A stretch of DNA of 44,182 nt from Chara braunii (taxonomy: Eukaryota; Streptophyta; Charophyceae; Charales; Characeae): contig BFEA01000014.1 of assembly GCA_003427395.1 (NCBI GenBank), forward strand, positions 5,101,260 to 5,145,441, read 5' to 3'. How positions within the stretch are numbered: position 1 is the stretch's first letter; each line of letters opens with the position of its first letter. Below, piece by piece: positions 30,540-41,415 of the stretch. The notes under the pieces were generated by a model. The model was not told the DNA's origin and made no database searches. It saw only the letters and a program-made list of their open reading frames with translations. Made by a program: the position numbers and the translations under genes.

Positions 30540-32270
30540 ACGGTACATGGCGGCGGCGATGGCGCGGTGAAGTGTCGTGATAGGAGCCGCAAGGAGAAAG
30601 GGGGGCTGCATGGAGGTTGGGCGCTTAGAGGGGAGGATGGTTTTGGGACGCAGCCCGACGTGGTGGGAGCTCCTCGCTATTACACATAGAGGAGCTGGGA
30701 GGTAGTAGTGGTAAGGAAGCTACATAGAAGGTTGCAATGGTGGGTTTAGCCCGTAGAGAGAACGCCGCGGTTTTTTGTTGAAACACGAGATATTCGTGGA
30801 GCAGTGGCCATCTTCTTCTTCAGGGGTCTTCCTCTTCAGGGCGTGACTGATCTTCTTGATCTATTGGGCTTTGTTTCGGAAGTTTGAGCATGTCATGCGA
30901 AACAAAGGTGGAACACGGTGAGTGGGGAGCACGAAGATAAGGAAACGTTTTTTGATCGACATGGAATAATTGATCTCGTGTGTGGATGGGGGGAGTTGGG
31001 GCTGTGAATTAGGGCGTAGGCTGATCACAGCCTTGGGGGAGGAAGGTCAAAACGGGAAAGCGATCACGGGGCATGGAGGAGCAGGCTAGAGGTGTCCGGG
31101 CATTGCTGCTGGCTTTTCTGTTTGTTGTTGCCGCTCTGCGCTTACGGCAGCATATCTCACACCAAGGTCTCGTTGGAGAGGAGGAACACTGGGGGGAGTA
31201 AAGGGAGGTTGGTATGGAGTTAGGTTTTCTACAGGTGGGCGTCGTCAGCAACGATGCCACCCCCTCATCTCTTTGGGCTATCTGCGAGGGGCGGTTGGCA
31301 GGCTCGGCGGTTTAGTCTCGCGACGTGGTTTGGAGTAATCCTGACTGCGGTCCATACTATCCTCATCGTTCGTTTTTTTGGGATGGTTGATTGATTGTCA
31401 ACCACAGGCGACCGTGTTGCTTGAGAGCCGATGAAGGAGGAGGTGAGGAGTGTAAAGAGGGGGACCATAAGTTCTCAATTTTAAGAGAATTCCCACTAAG
31501 ATAACAAATGCAGCGGTGGGTGCTTTTAGGGATGTTGAGGGTTTGTGTTTTTCCTCTTCATGTTTTGTTGTGGTGATTCTGTGATAACCTTGATGAGATT
31601 CTTAATGATGTGATTCTCAGCTACTTTTGTTTGGTTCAAATAGTATATGTTAGCCCTTCTACCCTTGACGTTTAGTATAACCAACAATTTTGATTAATCA
31701 TGACGCATTTGGGTTGCTTAATTATGAATTTCTTATTTGATTGTGTTACAATGGGTTGTTCGCTTTCGCATTACCTATTTTATCCTTTTATGTTGTTACC
31801 CTTGACGTTCAACCAATGATGACGATTCAATATTTGTGCTACTAGTTTATCTTTTCTATGTTGTAGTCCTAAATGTTCATACGATAATTTTTTTTTATTA
31901 GCATTTTCTTGATTTACGTTCTGAGCGATTTCCTGAACCCTGGGTTCTGGAAATCAGCGTCGAAAGTCCAGTTGGACATCATAATTATTTTTCTATTGTA
32001 TTTCCTTTGGATTTTCAAAGTCATCAAATCGTATATTCGGTCTGAACGATTTTGGTTTTCCTAATCCTTTCTGTATCTCGATGGATTTTCTGATTTTGAT
32101 GCTAATTAGTTTTTACTTGTAATAAGTCTTAGCGATTTTTCTACTTCCATCTTATTTGTATTGATGGATTTTCTGATTTCGATGCTATTTAGTTTTTACT
32201 TAGTAATTAGTCTCAGCAAGGGGGTCTCAACCTGTGATGTGTCGACACCTTTGGACTTTCTAGTTTAGTC
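30540..32270. other. No recognisable gene; AT-rich in the right half
   Basis: 30540-31490 is mixed composition without conserved frames. 31500-32270 is conspicuously AT-rich. A tandem duplication GATGGATTTTCTGATTT-GATGCTA...TTAGTTTTTACTT...AGTCT-AGC occurs at 32080-32133 and 32163-32217 (period 83). Confidence 0.55.
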
Positions 32271-32579
32271 TGTTTTGGGGGGTATGGAAATCTTGAGGCT
32301 CAACACGAGCTTTGTAGGGCATGGGCTCACAAGTATTGATCAGGGTTATTTCCTCAGGATTGGAGTTCCTCCCTGCCACAAGAGGTTAACGGAGCATCTG
32401 GTTTTCAGGCCTGAAATTTCTGAAATTAGGGTTTTTGACTCAAATTTCATGTTTTTTTGGAATTTCAAGTTTTTGCTATATATGCATTTTGAGAAGTGCA
32501 CTCTATAGATTGGTGTGAAGTCTTGTTAAAATGACTGTCTGGTTTTCTTATAAATGGGCCTGAAAAATGGGTGCTCGGT

Positions 32580-34003
32580 TAACCTGCTCTCCTCCCTGCG
32601 AGGGCTACACAAGGTGGGAGGTGTTGTTCTTGAGAGGGTAGGGGCGGTATTGTGGGATTGTCCTTTTCTGAGCCGTGCTGATCTTTGGGTCGGATCAGTA
32701 TGGTGGTTGGGGAGAGTGGACAAGGGGTGTTGAATTCAGCAAGATGGGAGGTAGAGAGGGTTGTTTCACTGGGAGGGGGTGGGACAAGAGGAAAGGGGGA
32801 ATCCCAGCTCTGCGGGGGCATACTCTAGGAGGAATTTTGTGCTGTTGAGGGAGCGAGAATGGTCGTTTAGGAGGCTGTTCTGAATTGGGGCCGGTGTGGT
32901 GAGGAGGCACCTTCCGGCGGAGGCAGTGTATGGGCAGAGGGACGTTTTTGAGGGAGTAATCTCCGAATTTTTTTGGTGAGTTCTTCATGATTGCTTGAGC
33001 TTCAAATAGACACTGGAACCGCTACATGATGAGGGGTTATTTTTTCCTCCCTTCCTCTCGTTTCGTGGAGGTAGAGGGGGTTTTCTCTACCTTTGTCTGA
33101 GTCAAATTTCTCTGAAGGAGGGCAGAGGGGGGGGTTAGAACCGGAGGATGGAATTTAGTTAGGAGGTTCTCAATGGAAAAATGGTTGTTAGGTAAGTAGG
33201 TCAGAAGAACGAAGCAGGGACGACACAGGCCAGTGCTGGAGCTTTGGCTTTGTTACCTTGGGGGAGCTTGAGGCTAATGGAGTTATGTTGAGGGTGGAAG
33301 GCATAACTAGATCGTTCGACGACGCGGACGCCGGGGTATTAACCCTGTAACCTGTTCAGGGGCTTGCCGTTAAGGGTAGTGTCGATGGAGGAAAGCACTT
33401 CCTGTCCGTCAGAACTAGGTTGGTTAGAACTGGGAAAGGTTGCGGTGCCCTGTTACCTTGGCATGAAGGGGGTGTGAGATCAAGTGAGTTCTGGTACGAA
33501 GACTGAAAGCCTTGACAAATTTTTCGTCTGTAGAGGAGGGAATTTTGGATAGTAGGTTGTTTCAGTTTTGACCCCCCGCTCATATAGTTTTCCATGCCTT
33601 TCGAGATATTTTCAGAAAATAAAAAGACTTAGTATTTGCGGCTTGAGTAACCTAGCATTAGGTCTGTAGGTCTGCAGTTATCCATGGTTTTCTTAAAAAT
33701 TATTCTCAATTTCTTTCGTAGTTCTCATATTATTCTTATTTGAAATTCTTGGATTGTTCCTAGTTGAAACCAGTAGTTATCTACGGTTTTCTTAAATTTC
33801 TCCTGAACTCTTGTGGTGCTTCTTAGATTGTTCTTAGCTCAAATTTTCAAGATTGTTCTTAACCGAATCCAGGTAATGGCCTTGGTATTTCGAATCATTT
33901 GTATCATTTTATATGGGACGATGGGCCCGGTTCCGAGCACGTGTTGCTCCCCACGAATAGACTGGAGCATTTGTCCCCCCCCCCCAAAAAAAAAAAAAAA
34001 AAA
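32580..34003 (+). mobile_element. Noncoding A-tailed retroelement, copy 2
   Basis: GGCGGAGGCAGTGTATGGGC (about 32917), several units ending in CTGTAACCTG/GTTACCTTGG plus GAGG or GTGAG (33250, 33340, 33450), CCAGGTAATGGCCTTGGTAT (33870) and the tail TATGGGACGATGGGCCCGG...GGAGCATTTG, then C12 and A18, follow the order of 20480-21841. It is more diverged inside than at the tail. 5' end uncertain. Confidence 0.6.
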
Positions 34004-34038
34004 GTTTGGAATTGGGAGGCAGGGCAGACTGATTCTCA

Positions 34039-34175
34039 AGGCGTACTCACACTAGCACGTTTTCCACTTTTCTCTAAACAGAATTTCTGTCAGGTTCATC
34101 CTGTCGGGCAATGTGGTTTAAACCTCCACTTATACCTCTAGGAAAGTCCTACCGATAGTCCTAGTGAGTATGCCC
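34039..34175. mobile_element. Small MITE (137 bp), TSD TCA
   Basis: TCA at 34036-34038 and 34176-34178 flank AGGCGTACTCACACTAG and (right, inward) GGGCATACTCACTAGGAC. The end GAGTGAGTATGCCC recurs at about 44079 and TTAGGGCATACTCA at about 15631. Three-base duplication again points to the Harbinger group. Confidence 0.65.
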
Positions 34176-34270
34176 TCACCGTGCGACTTTCCCTATCGTT
34201 TTTTTTTTGAAAACCCCCACCGAATTTGAAGGTCGACGATACTCATCCTGGTGTGAGAAAGAGCCTCCCA

Positions 34271-34432
34271 CACCAGTTGCCAAGCGCCAAGTTATGAATG
34301 TATGTAACCTCTCCTTCCTCCACATTCAAATTCAAAATATTGAGAAGGGGTCCCTCGCACCAGTCTGCAAGCGCCAAATTGTGAATGTATCTAACCTCCC
34401 CATTCGTCCACATTCAAATTCAAAATATTGTC
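34271..34432. repeat. 87-bp tandem duplication
   Basis: CACCAGTTGCCAAGCGCCAA...ACATTCAAATTCAAAATATT at 34271 is repeated as CACCAGTCTGCAAGCGCCAA...ACATTCAAATTCAAAATATT at 34358. It may be part of, or just outside, the 5' region of LINE copy 2. Confidence 0.8.
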
Positions 34433-34966
34433 GTTTGCCGAGTGGTGCACCCAGCCCCTGAGCTTGGACTTCGGAAAGGGTCAACTTGAAACATCTATAG
34501 ACTAGTGAGAGGATGAGATAGATGAGTACTAGCAAGAAAAATGAGATAGATGAGAGAAGAATATAGCTTTTGGAAAAAAGATTGGCCCACGTCAAAAATT
34601 TTCGTGGAGGTCTTGAGGACGAGTGGCAGACCGGGGCGCTTCCGCCAGCGCTTGGACCAAGCGCCGCCTGACGGTAACGAAGGGAACCCACGACTGTAGG
34701 ACTGTCAGCGAGATAGTAGCGCGGTAGGGATGACTCCTATGCTGCTTCTGCCATGTCGGAAGGTCAGCGACGGGTTGTGAATGTACCTCGTTGAGGTAGC
34801 CATCGCGCAGGGCCGGAAGCCGCCTACCTTTGTCCTACGACTTCTGGCACTACTGCCTCGTAGAACGTCAATTGGTGGTTACTTACTTGGGATAGGGAGA
34901 TGAGAGTATGCTTAAAGTAGGGTTAGCTCAGCAGAATTAAACTTTTGAGTAAGAACAGTAAGAGGG

Positions 34967-36652
34967 ATGGCTAAGGTAGTGATGGAGAGGGAGGCTCGTT
35001 CCCCCCCTCCGGATCCCAATTTGACTGGAGAGAACCGGGGTAGACTAAGAGAGATGATTCGGATGTGTTATGAGGAAGGTGATATCCCCGCAGAGATTGA
35101 TCTTGGGGAAATGCAAGTAGACGGAAGGGAAGTCAGGTTTAAAGTTAACCTGACCATCGACCAAGAAAAAAACGCTTGGCTTAAGGAGCATACAGTAACG
35201 ATAATTTTTCGGGACGGAGCACGTTTTCTGTCAAGACGAGTAAAAGATGATTTAGTACGAGCTTATGAGGACGAAAGGGTCCAGGACGGAACATTTGATC
35301 CGTCAGAGTTCAGAAGAGGAAGGGTGAAGGTGGAGAGCCCTAACGTAGTGTCTTATGTCCCAAAGAGTCGGGTCATTACTACGTGGATGTTAACGAAAGG
35401 GGAAGACTACCTTACGCTCGGATCGTCGAATTATCATCTCGAATTCAAGCTCTGGTTGACAACAACACAACTCAGAGAACAACGAAGAGAAGAGGACGAG
35501 TCCACTTTTGGGGTAATCGCAGTTCAAGTTTGATTAGGAGCGATGTTATTTTTGGAAGCGCACATTAGAAAGGCGATCGGCCCTGTCGTCCGTAGACATC
35601 CTACGGAACCTGACAAAATGAAACCGACCTTGGTCAATGTCAAATTCGATATTGACCCAGATCGTCGGCATAACATGAAGGACAAGATCTGGGTGGATAC
35701 GTCTGAAGGGGATTCTCTCGAAGTCAAGCTGGCCTCATCTCAAACTCCGAAGTGTAGAAGATGCCGAGCCTTCTTCCATACGGAAGCAGAATGTAGAAGA
35801 AACGCAAGATTCGGGAGTCGAGAGTAACAATTTGGCAATCAAGCCCCTCAACCAAGTGGAGGGGGTCAAGAAGCATCTTCGAGACCACCTTATGTGGGCC
35901 CGATGAGACCACCAGGAGCAGTATCTTCTGCCCCTGCTGGAGGAGGAGGATTTCAGCCGTATGTGAATCCAATGTTTTCTTCGAGACTGGGTGACGCTCT
36001 CGGTAAGCTTCAGGGTGCCAATCAGACGACTAATCAGACGACCCACTCACAGGGCAACTGGGGGTGGATTCCCCCCCTGCAGATGCCAGGGGGCGTAAAC
36101 GGTCAGAGCGGTCAACAGTTTGGCATGCCACTAATAGCTCATGGATTTCTACCAGATCTTATGGCTCAGTTTGCGGCGCTTCTACGGCAGGAAGGAGCAT
36201 TCGGCGACATACCTCCCATCAATCAAGCACATATGCTTGGGGCAGGGGGAGGGCTAGCAGTCGAAGAGGTTGGACACGGAGGAGGGACTTTTGTAGTCCC
36301 GGAAGGCACTTCTGGGGGGCACGCCAACACAGGCCTTGGTACCCCCACTCCAGGGGTCCATAGGCATGCTACAACGCCGACACCATCGAGACCACTGCGG
36401 TCAAGAGGAGCATCAACAGGAAAGCAAAGAAGATTAAGCTTCGACGCAAACGAAGAGGTACTATCTCACCGGATAGATGAGGAACGATCGGAGACCTCAG
36501 TCCCTCGTTCTGAAGGCTAGCAAGATCAACTGGTGGAGGTAGGTACCCCTGGTCAAGACCACACAGAAGAGAATCCCGGTTTCACTGGCCAAAGGTCAGA
36601 TACAGAACCTAGAGAGAAGAATTCTCCCGGTGTTCTGTACGAAGGTGCGTGA
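34967..36652 (+). pseudogene. LINE ORF1, gag-like protein with CCHC knuckle, three internal stops
   Basis: One frame is readable throughout, interrupted at 35531 (TGA), 35825 (TAA) and 36518 (TAG), and ends at 36650. The N-terminal ~190 codons (IIFRDGARFLSRRVKDDLV; LTLGSSNYHLEFKLW) resemble the DUF4283-type domain of plant LINE/gag proteins by position and length. CRRCRAFFHTEAEC at about 35753-35794 is a perfect CX2CX4HX4C zinc knuckle. The remainder is Gly/Pro/Gln-rich and probably disordered. Such proteins bind the element RNA. Total length is about 561 codons. The DUF4283 assignment is by analogy only. Confidence 0.75.
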
Positions 36653-36674
36653 CGTGTCTTGGTTTATTTCTTAG

Positions 36675-37016
36675 ATGAATGTAGAAGGCGTCCAGTCCCT
36701 GATAAATGTTGTCTCTCCAGAGTCGCCCATGCCGTGTGCAATAACATCGTTAATCCGAACCGCTATTCAAGATCGAGTTTCATTTCAAATTATTCCGGAT
36801 TTAATTATGCCTCTTCTTATCGTGGATAGCCCGGAAGGGGCACAGAAAAAAATCAAATTCTTTATCCCTATTGTTGATGTTCGTTTCGTACCCGGTCAGT
36901 TAGAAATGTTAAAGCAGGAGGGGCTTCATCTCCTCCCACTCGCCTGGTTCCACGAGGTCGACGAAACGAACTTTGTCAAATTAGGGTCTCGCCCCTTAGT
37001 TCGGCATAATTCATGA
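36675..37016 (+). CDS. Small LINE ORF (113 aa) between ORF1 and ORF2
   Basis: MNVEGVQSLINVVSPESPMP begins right after an in-frame TAG and stays open for 113 codons in a region where its neighbours are full of stops. It is rich in Ile, Leu, Val and Pro (IIPDLIMPLLIV; FFIPIVDVRFVPG) and has no motif I know. Its stop TGA (37014-37016) overlaps the next ATG as ATGA. It could be an accessory protein, a remnant of a longer ORF1, or chance. Confidence 0.5.
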   Translation: MNVEGVQSLINVVSPESPMPCAITSLIRTAIQDRVSFQIIPDLIMPLLIVDSPEGAQKKIKFFIPIVDVRFVPGQLEMLKQEGLHLLPLAWFHEVDETNFVKLGSRPLVRHNS

Positions 37017-37189
37017 TCGAACTGGATGGGAAATTGCCGAAAGAGAAAAAACTTAACTCAGCCTTCATTCAGTCGGCCCTTACCCGCTCATGGTTGACCG
37101 GACAGGCTCGCCCTACCTTGTCAGCCTCAGGATCAACGAAGTCAGGTCCCCAGGTCCAATCCAAAAGGGGGGCTCACCCCACTAGATGA
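37013..37189 (+). CDS. Second small LINE ORF (58 aa), ATGA-linked on both sides
   Basis: MIELDGKLPKEKKLNSAF... runs 58 codons to TGA (37187-37189). Its start overlaps the stop of the 113-aa ORF (ATGA at 37013-37016), and its stop overlaps the ORF2 start (ATGA at 37186-37189). It is basic and Ser/Pro-rich at the end with no recognised domain. Two consecutive overlaps suggest termination-reinitiation, as reported for some LINEs. Confidence 0.45.
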   Translation: MIELDGKLPKEKKLNSAFIQSALTRSWLTGQARPTLSASGSTKSGPQVQSKRGAHPTR

Positions 37190-40100
37190 GTAAGTTATGA
37201 ATTGCCTCATGGAACCTCTGTGGCTTACGCGACACTTCCGGAAGGCATAAGAAAGATCGTCTTAATTCATGGCTACATGACAACAATATCCATATTGCGT
37301 GTCTTCAGGAAACTAAGCTCAACAAAGAAAAAGTGGCGGCACTGGGCAACTGGTGGAACGAACCTCAAATTTGGTCGCCAGCCCTGGGCTCCCGGGGGGG
37401 CGTGGCTATCTTAATTAACCGAGGAATGAACCTTGAACTAATTGATTTTTATGCCGACTTATGGGGTAGATGGTCATGGGTTAAATTTCTCGCAGGTAAT
37501 ATGGAATGGTTGATAGTGAATATTTATGCCCCTACGGACAGACGCGAACGATCGACCTTTTTTAATGAGCTACTCTATATTATCCCAGAAGCAGAACACA
37601 CTGTAGTAGTTGAAGATTGGAATGTAACCTTGGATGTTTGCCCATCCCACACCTTGCATAATTGTCCTCATGACAAGATCGCTCTGCTGACCCTCATGGA
37701 TGATTTAGAATTGATCGACCCGTTTCGATTGTCTCACCCAGAAGAATCTGGCTTTACCTGATGCTCTAACCGCAGAGAAGATACCAGAGGTACTAGGCGC
37801 CGTCTAGATTTTTTCCTGATGTCGGCTAAGCTTTGGGACAAACTAGCTTTGATCCACGATAATTTTTAGCCCATCTCGGATCATCAACCGGTACAGGCCG
37901 CATTCCATCTTAAGGACAACAATCGAGGTAAAGGAATCTTTCGATTCAATACACGGAACCTTGAGGATCCGGGTTTGGTAAATTGGATGAGAAAGTTTTG
38001 GAAAGATTGGGCGGATGCCCACCCTCTTTTCAACTCTTTGGAGCAATGGTGGAACTCTGGATCTAGGATTTTTTCGAATTTGTTGAGTGTATACTCACTA
38101 TTTCTTACGGCTGATAGGAAGAGAGAGGAACTGTGCATTATCAAAAAAATCAAATATGCGGAATCTAGGATGTCGGAACATTCGGTCTCAAACCGTGTAT
38201 GGGGAAAAGAGAGGGCCAAATTGATGACAAAGTGGGACGAGTACCAACTAAATGAATCGGAAGTATGGGCCGAGAGGCTGCGAATTAAAGGCATAACGGT
38301 GTATGATAGGATGACAAAAGAATCCTTCCACAAACTACTCCCTCGCAACTCAACAATTTCGATGAAGGAACTTTCGCATCCCTTCGATCCTACTGCACCC
38401 ACGGCAAAGGAGCTAGTACAACTATGTGACTATGCTGTCCTATACTACCAGGATATTCTCACTTCTCGATCTCACAATAGGGGTCAGATTGAGGACTTTT
38501 CTGAAGGAAGTGATCATTGGCTCAACACAACGGTAAGATTACCGCTCATTGGTAAGCTGGATTTGGATAGGCCGATTACAGTGATTGAAGCGTATGAGGC
38601 TCTAAAGGCCATGACTAAAGGTAAATCACTGGGAGACGATGTTCTCCCGGTGGAAGTTTATGCGGTTATTTGGAACGAAGTCGGGGAACACTAAACCGAA
38701 ATTTATAATAAAGTCTTAGAGGGTGGACGGATGTCGAATAATATGTGTAAAGGGATTATCTCATTGCTCTTCAAAAAATGAGACAGGGCTAATATACGTA
38801 ATTGGAGGCCCATATCTGTGCTGAATGTTTCGTACAAACTGTTAGCTAAGATTTTAGCTAGGAGACTGGGCCGTTATTTGCCAGACCTCGTCCACATGGA
38901 CCAGACAACGTTTGTGAAGGGCAGATCAATATTCGACAACATAGTTACGACAGTGGAAGCCCTGGAAACAATCCAGAATGAGCAACTGAATGTAGCGATC
39001 CTTCTCCTGGACCTGGAAAAGGCATACGGCCGAGTTAATTGGTCGTATGTCCTTACCACACTAAAAATTATGGGGTTTGGAGACAGTTTTTGTAAATGGG
39101 TCGTAGCATTGTACACAGACTCAACTGCGTCAGTGCTTGTCAATGGAAAAGTTTCGAAGGAGTTTTCACTCACTCGATCCCTGAGACAGGGTTGCCCATT
39201 GGCTCCCCTTCTATTTACAATTCAAATGGAAGGCTTGCTGAATAACATACGGGCACACCCATAATTGCGGGGACTAACAGTTAGTGACCATGACTGCAGG
39301 GTCAAGGCCTTAGCCGGCGATCCGTTTGCAATCTGTGAGAATACAGACATTGTAATGGGAGCCTTGAAGGAGTGTCTGACTGAGTATTCGGCCTTGTCAG
39401 AAGCCTCAGTCAATTGGCACAAATCGGTTTTTTTCCTTCCAGATACCTTTCACCCCGCCAGGGATTGGGGTATGAATGATTCAGAAAGGTGACTCTGAAC
39501 GGTTTTTGGGTATTCAAGTAGCTCTATCTGATTGTACTAGTAATCAGGATGGTATTTTGCTACAACGGGTACTGCACAGAGCGGCCACTTGGGGGAGAGC
39601 CCCACATTTATCCCTCTTTGGCACGGCAATGGTGACAAATGGGGCATTATTTGCCCTACTGTGGTTTGTTGGAACGATTCGGGCTTTCGGAAACACGCTG
39701 TATACTGCGGTTCGAAGAAGGACAACAAAATTTATTTGGAAACCATATGCTGAGGAGGGGGAAGGTGTTATTTCCAAAGTGGCATGGGATATGATTTGTG
39801 TGTCTAGAGAGGAAGGAGGTATGGGGATGAAGGACCCTAAATGTCAAAATGATGCCATGCTAGTACGTTGGATTATAAGAGCCAGCTTGGATAATCAGAA
39901 TAGTCAGCAATGGATTGCCCTGGCTGAAAATCTGTTGGCAAAAGAGTGACACTTAAAACGCCCCTCAGACGTGTGGACATGCCTATTGCTGTTTTCATAC
40001 CAACATCGTGAGGTCAAGTCCCAGTTTTGGGCTGCTGTACTCCGAGCCTGGAGAAGACTTAGACCCGAAGTGTGGCCAACACCGGTAACAAAGGCAGAGG

Positions 40101-41415
40101 TCCTAACTCAACCTCTGTTTGAGAATCCACACATCAGAGACCAAAATGGGGATTGGTTCAAAGCCGATTCTGCTCACACCAACTATGGAAGAACCTGGAT
40201 AGAGAGAGGTATTTTGACAGTTGGTGACCTGTGGAACGAGCTTCTGGGAAATTGGAAATCCCCACAGGAGGTGAAATCTATACTGGGGCAACTAAGGAGG
40301 CAAGAGGAGAGACGGAACGAACTGATAGAGGCAATACCCCTGGACTGGAAGAACCTGTTGTTCTCAATCACAGTGGACCCGGTTGGCATGTGGTATGTTG
40401 AGGAAGTGCCCAATCCGGTTAAGGTATGGAGGTTGGAAGGAAGGCAGGAGAATGGGCGGAGGTTGTTCCAGCTATGGGATATCAAAGGCAATTCGGTATC
40501 TCCGGTTGAGGAACAAGACTGTCAACCAGAAGCAGGTGCTATTCTGTCTCAGGTGAGAGTGATACAGCATGGCGAGACAGACGGGGATAGATCATTCATC
40601 TTGTTCGCCAAACGTAAACCAGTGAGCCGATTAAAGCTTGACCCACACCTGGGTGAATGGAGAGCCAAAGTTGCTCACGGGGAGAATATATGTCTAATGG
40701 ATTACTCTCAACAGATGGGATACTCTCACAGACCACCTCTGAAACAGCCCCTGCTGGCTGCGAGACTGAGATGGTCCCAACTGCTAGATCTGGACATGAG
40801 CTTAATCGATGACCGTATTCTGAGTTGTTGGAAGCAGCTGAAACTTATCCCATGTCAACGGCAAGCATCCATACTGTGGCTAGTATCCTTGGTGGCGACA
40901 CCATCTGCTGTATGGTTGGCGGAGAGGGAGATGACGATAGATCTGGAATGCCAACGATGTCAGTGGGCCTTTGAGTCCACAACTCACCTTTGGTGCCAGC
41001 ATCTGCTAAAATTTGGAAATGGATAATGGAGCATTGGGAGAGGATTTCCAACTGGGCCTTCACTTGGGACAAGGTATGGACTTTGTTGGGAGGTCTCCCA
41101 CAGGGTACAAAAATCACGAAGGGATGGGGATATGTGGGACAGGTATTCCGTGCCTGTGGGTTCCAGGTAATTTGGCAGAGCAGGAATGACAGGGTATTTA
41201 AAGGTAAGGAATGGTCCAACAAGCAGATCCGAGCCACATTTGTGACTCAGCTCAGAAGATCAATAATGGCAGACTGGCGCAGGAAAGTCGTTAAAACCCC
41301 CAATAAGACAAGTGGGCTCAGATGGTTTAGAAAGACCTGGGCTATTAATGGTGCGTTGGCAACCATGGGAAGGGACAACAAATTGTATCTGGATCCTTGG
41401 CTACACAACAATTGA
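37186..41415 (+). pseudogene. LINE copy 2 ORF2 (APE endonuclease, RT, unassigned domain, zf-RVT)
   Basis: ATG 37186 gives MSKL, a TGA, then IASWNLCGL and LQETKL of an AP-type endonuclease, closing with PISDHQPV (37870). RT follows: RNWRPISVLN, motif A LLDLEKAYGRV, motif B SLRQGCPLAPLLF. Motif C is damaged: LAGDPFAI with Gly (39316-39318) where the first catalytic Asp belongs. After a frameshift near 39480 come SLFGTAMVTNGALFALLW, an unassigned domain (LIEAIPLDWKN to SRLKLDPHLG, about 40320-40660) and CQRC...TTHLWC. A second frameshift near 41000 leads to the VIWQSRNDRVFKG/LRWFRKTWA end. Stops at 37198, 37759, 37867, 38692, 38779, 39262 and 39947 inactivate it. Confidence 0.82.

Noticed and set aside
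20480-34003. Interpreting the two similar regions as LTRs of one large LTR retrotransposon
   Set aside because: They are too diverged, both end in A-tails, and no gag-pol with integrase or primer-binding site lies between them; the intervening coding remains are a Harbinger transposase and LINE ORF2.
34967-39949. Reassigned stop codons (TAA/TAG as Gln) explaining the readable frames with stops
   Set aside because: TGA also occurs in frame, including at positions where Trp or Arg is expected; the kinase-like gene ends cleanly at TAA; both LINE copies also have frameshifts. Ordinary pseudogene decay explains it. Note that any stop codon is one C-to-T step from CAA, CAG or CGA, so that pattern alone is not evidence of deamination.
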